Of a DNA stretch of 64,000 nt, positions 60,276 through 64,000 are shown piece by piece; positions within the stretch are counted from its first letter, which is position 1, and each line of letters starts with the position of its first letter. The translations under genes were made by a program, and so were the position numbers. The stretch comes from JANLTP01 sp031363055. Its GTDB lineage: Bacteria; Pseudomonadota; Gammaproteobacteria; Burkholderiales; Burkholderiaceae_E. The stretch is from the NCBI GenBank assembly GCA_031363055.1, contig JANLTP010000053.1:21022-85021 (forward strand), given 5' to 3'. The notes below the pieces were generated by a model, which saw only the letters and a program-made list of their open reading frames with translations, was not told the origin of the DNA and ran no database searches.

Positions 60276-61925
60276 ATGCGATTTGATTCCGAACGAAGAT
60301 TCTCACTGCTAGCCGTCCTGACAGGATTGATTGCGACGGTCTTTTTCTCAAGCCCGACGTATGCGCAGGACTACCCCGTCAAGCCGGTGCGCATCATCGT
60401 GCCGTTTGCTCCCGGTGGCCCGGCCGATCTGTTTGGTCGAGCTTTGGCGCAGCGACTACAGGAATCACTGGGGCAGAACTTCATCGTTGAGAACAAGGTC
60501 GGCGGCGGCGCGATCATCGGCACCGACGCGGCCGCCAAAGCGGCGCCCGACGGCTACACCTTGCTGTTGATGTCCAATACGCACACGGTCAACGAGTCGC
60601 TGATTGCCCAGAAGCCGTACGACCTCGTGCGTGACTTTGTACCGATTGCACCGATCAATAGTTCGGAGTTGCTGCTGGTCGTGCATCCGTCGTTTCCGGC
60701 TGGCACGCTCAAGGAATTGATCACCCTGGTCAAGAGCAAACCAGGCAAATACAACTATGCCTCGAGCGGACCGGGCACACCGTACCACATGGCCGGCGAA
60801 CTGTTCAAGGCCATGTCCGGAACCTACATTGTCCATGTGCCATACCGAGGCAGTTCAGGGGCGCGAACCGATGTGCTGGGCGGCCAGGTGGAAATGATGT
60901 TCGACGCGATCACCACGATGACCGATCATGTCAAATCCGGCCGCGTCAAGGCCATTGCCACCTCCGGTAGTTCCCGTTCGCAGGTCCTGCCCGATGTGCC
61001 AACACTCAATGAAGCCGGCGTACCAGGATACGACGCCACCATCTGGTTGGGATTGATGGCGCCGAAAGGCACGCCGGCTGCCCTCGTCGAAAAGTTGAAC
61101 GCCGAAATCGGCAAAATCACCAGCCGGCCCGAATTGCGCGCTTCGTGGGCGAAATCGGGCGCGACCGCCCTGCAAATGTCGACCGCCGAGTTTGCGCGTT
61201 ATATCAACTCAGATATTCGTTTCAAGCAAGTCAACGTACTGAGCGCCGGCGCCTGCAAGGGGCTGTTCGCCGCGTTGGCGCAATCTGAATTCGGCAGGCA
61301 CTCGCTGAGCTTTACCGGCTCCTTCGGCGCCGTCGGTGCCATGCAGGAGAAACTGCTGTCGGGCGAAGCCTGCGACCTGCTGGTGCTGACTTTACCCATG
61401 CTCGAGCGTTTGGCCGACACCGGCAAGGTTCGCGCCGACACCATCACGGTCATTGGCGTAGTCGCGACCGGCATTGCGGTACGCACCGGTAGTCAGTGGC
61501 CGAATGTGTCATCGGCGCATCTGCTCGGTGCCAATCTGCTGGCCGCACGAGGCATACATTTCCCGGATCCGGCACGGGCAACCGCCGGTGTGCATTTCGC
61601 AAGGGTGTTGTCTGAGTTGGGCATCGCCGCCCAGTTGGCCGATCGTTGTCACCACTACCCGAATGGCGCCGCAGCGATGTCGGCTCTGGCCGCCCAGGTC
61701 AGCCCGTTACAGATTGGCTGCACGCAGATCAGCGAAATCCTCTATACGCCGGGCATCGATCTGGTGGCGGACCTGCCCGCGCCATTCACGCTGGCCACCC
61801 CCTACGCGGCCGCTCTGACGCGCGCCGGCGACAATCAAGCGGCGGCCGCACAAATGTTGGCGCTATTAACGGGCGCTACTACGGCGCCGCTGCGCGCAGC
61901 AAGCGGGTTCAAAAACCTCATCTGA
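60276..61925 (+). CDS. Fusion of a Bug/TctC solute-binding protein with a ModA-like binding-protein domain
   Basis: 549 aa. Signal peptide to about residue 30 (SSPTYAQ). Residues about 31-317 are a Bug/TctC protein: YPVKPVRIIVPFAPGGPADLFGRALAQRL, AAPDGYTLLLMSNTHTVN, YNYASSGPGTPYHMAGELFK, VPYRGSSGARTDVLGGQVEMMFD, PDVPTLNEAGVPGYDATIWLGLMAPKGTP. It stops short of the usual Bug C-terminus, and from about 318 a type II ModA-like domain begins (VNVLSAGACKGLFAAL, FTGSFGAVGAMQEKLLSGEACDLLVLT) and runs to the end. ATG 60276 has GGAGA 8 nt upstream. No transporter membrane genes are adjacent. Ligands unknown. Confidence 0.85.
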   Translation: MRFDSERRFSLLAVLTGLIATVFFSSPTYAQDYPVKPVRIIVPFAPGGPADLFGRALAQRLQESLGQNFIVENKVGGGAIIGTDAAAKAAPDGYTLLLMSNTHTVNESLIAQKPYDLVRDFVPIAPINSSELLLVVHPSFPAGTLKELITLVKSKPGKYNYASSGPGTPYHMAGELFKAMSGTYIVHVPYRGSSGARTDVLGGQVEMMFDAITTMTDHVKSGRVKAIATSGSSRSQVLPDVPTLNEAGVPGYDATIWLGLMAPKGTPAALVEKLNAEIGKITSRPELRASWAKSGATALQMSTAEFARYINSDIRFKQVNVLSAGACKGLFAALAQSEFGRHSLSFTGSFGAVGAMQEKLLSGEACDLLVLTLPMLERLADTGKVRADTITVIGVVATGIAVRTGSQWPNVSSAHLLGANLLAARGIHFPDPARATAGVHFARVLSELGIAAQLADRCHHYPNGAAAMSALAAQVSPLQIGCTQISEILYTPGIDLVADLPAPFTLATPYAAALTRAGDNQAAAAQMLALLTGATTAPLRAASGFKNLI

Positions 61926-61963
61926 GGATTCAAAGGCTGACTCGCAAAACACCCACAGGCGGC

Positions 61964-62791
61964 CTACTTCGCCGCCGCCGGGAACGCAGGCAGTTTGTTG
62001 ATGTCGCGCGCATCGTGCTGAATGATCACGGTGGCTTTCAGATTAGCCGCCGCTTTCTTGAAACGGTCCAGCGATGCGAGGGTATCGCCGCGATGAAAGT
62101 TAAAGCTCGGCACGCCATTGTTTTCATAGTTTTCATGGAAATGCACGAGGTCGCCCGATATCAGCACGTTGCCCATTTCCTTGAGCCGTATCAGCAAGCT
62201 ATGGTGCCCAGGCGTGTGACCCGGCGTATTGATGACAACAGCGGTACCGTCGCCGAAGACATCCTTGTCACCGGTCAGGGCCTCGAGTTTGCCGGCACCA
62301 CTGATCCAGTGCGCAAACGGCGCGACGCTGGCGCCGACATTGGGTTTGGGCGCGGTAATACCGTCCCAGTCGCCTTTACCAATCAACACAGTCGAAGCGG
62401 GGAACGACGCCAACTGACCGGTGTGATCGGCATGGTAATGACTGATTCCGACATATTTGATCTGTTCGGGTTTGAGTTTGAGTTGAGCGAGCTGATCAAC
62501 CACGCTGACCTTCGGCGCCGGCGCACCAGCACTCATCGAATGGCCGGTGTCCCAAAGCAGATACTCATCATCGTGTTTGATAAGGTAACAACTGTACGTG
62601 AACAACACTTTCAGGCCGTTGTAGGCATAGGTATCGTTGAATCGGCCGACGTCGTTCAGTACCGGGGTGCCGCAATCCAGTCGGGTCAGCGTAACCTCGG
62701 CATTGGTTTGCGAGAATGCGGACAGGCTGCACAAACTGGACAGGGCCGCCGTGCAAATCGTGAACACTGCGGCGGTGAATTTGCGTGACAT
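61964..62791 (-). CDS. Exported MBL-fold hydrolase, N-acyl homoserine lactonase-like
   Basis: 275 aa. Signal peptide to about residue 28 (LSAFSQ). Metal motif HYHADHTGQ (H118, H120, D122, H123), later VINTPGHTPGHHSLLI and LISGDLVHFHENYE supply the remaining ligands, as in AiiA-type lactonases. Substrate could be acyl-homoserine lactone or another lactone; the export signal is unusual for AiiA. ATG 62791 with GGAGA 6 nt upstream. Divergent from rsmE with only 20 bp between starts; converges with the binding-protein fusion gene. Confidence 0.9.
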   Translation of the reverse strand: MSRKFTAAVFTICTAALSSLCSLSAFSQTNAEVTLTRLDCGTPVLNDVGRFNDTYAYNGLKVLFTYSCYLIKHDDEYLLWDTGHSMSAGAPAPKVSVVDQLAQLKLKPEQIKYVGISHYHADHTGQLASFPASTVLIGKGDWDGITAPKPNVGASVAPFAHWISGAGKLEALTGDKDVFGDGTAVVINTPGHTPGHHSLLIRLKEMGNVLISGDLVHFHENYENNGVPSFNFHRGDTLASLDRFKKAAANLKATVIIQHDARDINKLPAFPAAAK

Positions 62792-62796
62792 ATTTT

Positions 62797-62806
62797 TCTC
62801 CGGAAG
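62797..62806. promoter_or_regulatory. Palindrome acting as ribosome binding site in both directions
   Basis: TCTCCGGAAG between the divergent MBL-hydrolase and rsmE starts reads GGAGA on the minus strand and CGGAAG on the plus strand. Each lies 6-9 nt from its start codon. Confidence 0.5.
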
Positions 62807-62811
62807 CATCG

Positions 62812-63603
62812 ATGATACCCCGCCTCTACTTTCCCCACCGAACCCCCGGCAACGATAGCAACTCATCGGCCGTTGAGCTCACTGGCGATGAACTTCACTA
62901 TCTGACCCGTGTGCTGCGCGCCAAAACGGGCGACCGGGTGCATCTGTTTGACGGCGCGGGGCAACGTTGCGAAGCCGAACTGGTTTCGGTACAAAAACAA
63001 TCGGTGCGCTTGTCCTGCGAACCGTGGCGCGACGGTCCGGGAACACAAGCATTGTCGATACAGTTGATTCAGGGGCTATCCAGTGCCGACAAGATGGACT
63101 GGACCGTTGAAAAGGCCGTCGAGTTGGGTGTCAGCATCATACAGCCGGTGTTCACACAACGTTCAGTCGTGCGGCTCGATAGCGACCGAGCCCAGAGCAA
63201 GCTGCAACATTGGCAGCGACTGGCGATTGCCGCCTGTCGACAATCCGGGCGTGATCGATTGCCGGTCATAAGGCCACCGATCAGTCTTGCGTTTTGGCTC
63301 GCACAGCCCGCGCCACCGGCGCAAGAACGTTTGCTACTCGATCCGCCCGCCAGCGGACAGCCCGCCTTGCCGCTGTCGGCCTGGCAGCCGCACACCGCCG
63401 GCGCTGGCGCTGGCGCCGCCAAGGGCGTACCCCTTAGCATCGATTTGATGATTGGTCCGGAAGCCGGATTTGACGATGAAGAGCGTCAGTTAGCGATGGC
63501 TTGCGGATTTTCGGCCGTTCAATTGGGTCCCTGGGTCCTGCGCACCGAGACCGCCGGCGTCGCTGCGGTGGCTGCGCTGCAAGTGCGCTTCGGAACGTTT
63601 TAA
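62812..63603 (+). CDS. rsmE: 16S rRNA m3U1498 methyltransferase
   Basis: 263 aa SPOUT methyltransferase. N-terminal PUA-like domain: HYLTRVLRAKTGDRVHLFDGAGQRCEAELV. SPOUT domain: LIQGLSSADKMDWTVEKAVELGVSIIQPVFTQRSVVRL, WQRLAIAACRQSGRDRLPVI, and the knot MIGPEAGFDDEERQLAMACGFSAVQLGPWVLRTETAGVAAVAAL. The Ala-Gly repeat AGAGAGAA before the knot is an in-frame short-unit insert. ATG 62812. Confidence 0.95.
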   Translation: MIPRLYFPHRTPGNDSNSSAVELTGDELHYLTRVLRAKTGDRVHLFDGAGQRCEAELVSVQKQSVRLSCEPWRDGPGTQALSIQLIQGLSSADKMDWTVEKAVELGVSIIQPVFTQRSVVRLDSDRAQSKLQHWQRLAIAACRQSGRDRLPVIRPPISLAFWLAQPAPPAQERLLLDPPASGQPALPLSAWQPHTAGAGAGAAKGVPLSIDLMIGPEAGFDDEERQLAMACGFSAVQLGPWVLRTETAGVAAVAALQVRFGTF

Positions 63604-63667
63604 CGGCTGATAGGGGTAAGGTTTCATCCTGTACCATTAAGATCGACGGTCGCGAACATGGGTCTCA

Positions 63668-63735
63668 GAAGCACAAGAATTTCAAAAGCACAGGAATTTC
63701 AGAGGCACAGGAATTTCAGAAGCGCAGACGCGGTC
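63668..63735 (+). repeat. 17-bp tandem repeat (3 full copies plus part) in the rsmE-yidB gap
   Basis: Units at 63668-63684, 63685-63701 and 63702-63718 with a decayed fourth copy. The unit is AG(C)A-rich with GAATTTCA at its end. It occupies much of the 188-bp spacer; nothing else is seen there except the ribosome binding site of the next gene. Confidence 0.88.
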
Positions 63736-63791
63736 ATCCTGAAGTAACGCGCAGACGTTAATTTTATTGGCTTAAACACGAGGAGAATTTT

Positions 63792-64000
63792 ATGGATCTA
63801 CTGCAGGGAATACTCGGCGCGGTCGGCGCCATGCAAGGCGGACAAAATCAGCAATCCGGCGGTAATCCGATGCTGAACGCGGTGTTGGGCATGCTCGCCA
63901 ACAGCAACCACGGCGGCGCTCAGCAGAACGCGCAGTCGGCGGGCATGGGCAGCGGCGCCCTGGGTGGAATGGGCGCGCTCGGTGCATTGGGAGGTCTGGG
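63792..64000 (+). CDS. YidB/DUF937-like protein (partial, 3' end outside window)
   Basis: About 70 residues visible: MDLLQGILGAVGAMQGGQ, then a Gln/Asn/Gly/Met-rich low-complexity stretch and MGALGALGGLG at the window end. The opening DLLQGILG and Gly-rich linker fit the YidB (DUF937) family, whose role is unknown. AGGAG at 63781-63785 lies 6 nt before the ATG. Identification is limited by truncation. Confidence 0.7.
   Translation, partial: MDLLQGILGAVGAMQGGQNQQSGGNPMLNAVLGMLANSNHGGAQQNAQSAGMGSGALGGMGALGALGGL

Noticed and set aside
61958..61976. GGCGGC-N7-GCCGCC hairpin as a terminator between convergent genes
   Set aside because: No T-run on either side, and most of it lies in the MBL gene's Ala-rich end, where GCC repeats form such hairpins by chance.
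63668..63735. Possible CRISPR-like array
   Set aside because: Units are 17 bp and directly abutting with no spacers, so this is a simple tandem repeat.
1..64000. tRNA, rRNA, riboswitch or insertion sequence
   Set aside because: No cloverleaf-like segments, transposase genes or paired terminal inverted repeats with target duplications were found by reading. All longer stretches are explained by protein genes.

Overview
The window looks like chromosome of a free-living betaproteobacterium, probably Burkholderiales. The grounds are high G+C with G/C-rich third codon positions, a tkt-gapA-pgk-pyk-fba block followed by purC-purE-purK-sua5 (an order typical of Burkholderiales), a Bug/TctC-type binding protein, and aromatic-CoA and liv-type transport genes. 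No rRNA, tRNA, insertion sequence, prophage or CRISPR array was seen. Coding density is very high: no stretch over 300 bases lacks a gene, and many genes overlap by 4 nt (ATGA, GTGA, TTGA).

Layout. 1-10549: Wzy-type exopolysaccharide locus with a BY-kinase/Wzz co-polymerase, a flippase, three glycosyltransferases, an O-antigen ligase/polymerase and a WecG/TagA glycosyltransferase fused to a STAS domain. 10673-21784: housekeeping and small genes (beta-hydroxyacid dehydrogenase, DUF1499, FKBP, glnS, DUF3108, a small HExxH protein, amidase, TPM-TPM-lemA, Sel1 protein, pdxH, rutE-like nitroreductase). 21800-26942: aromatic/tryptophan catabolism (two-domain aminobenzoyl-CoA or salicylyl-CoA monooxygenase/reductase, kynA, RidA, glutaryl-CoA dehydrogenase). 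26990-34125: a BMP-type nucleoside ABC importer with cytosine deaminase, an NTF2-fold protein and uracil phosphoribosyltransferase, i.e. pyrimidine uptake and salvage. 34245-39674: PPK2, FAD oxidoreductase, flavodoxin, Amt, a YwqK-like protein and 3-hydroxyanthranilate dioxygenase. 39768-44392: a complete liv-type ABC importer. 44404-58880: sua5, purK, purE, purC, then an inserted amidohydrolase-YtkA/diheme-cytochrome pair and an MFS pump, then fba, pyk, pgk, gapA, tkt. 58993-64000: a SpeD-SpeE fusion, a double periplasmic-binding-protein fusion, an MBL-fold hydrolase, rsmE and the start of a YidB-like gene.

The most unusual structural signal is that short tandem duplications (10-30 bp, 2-4 copies) sit at gene borders over and over. 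They usually span or abut the stop codon, and sometimes the start of the next gene. The most interesting genes are four domain fusions (WecG-STAS, SpeD-SpeE, Bug-ModA-like, amidohydrolase-YtkA) and the diheme MauG-like enzyme coupled to the last of them. Functions are assigned by reading motifs and recalling families; no database search was run.
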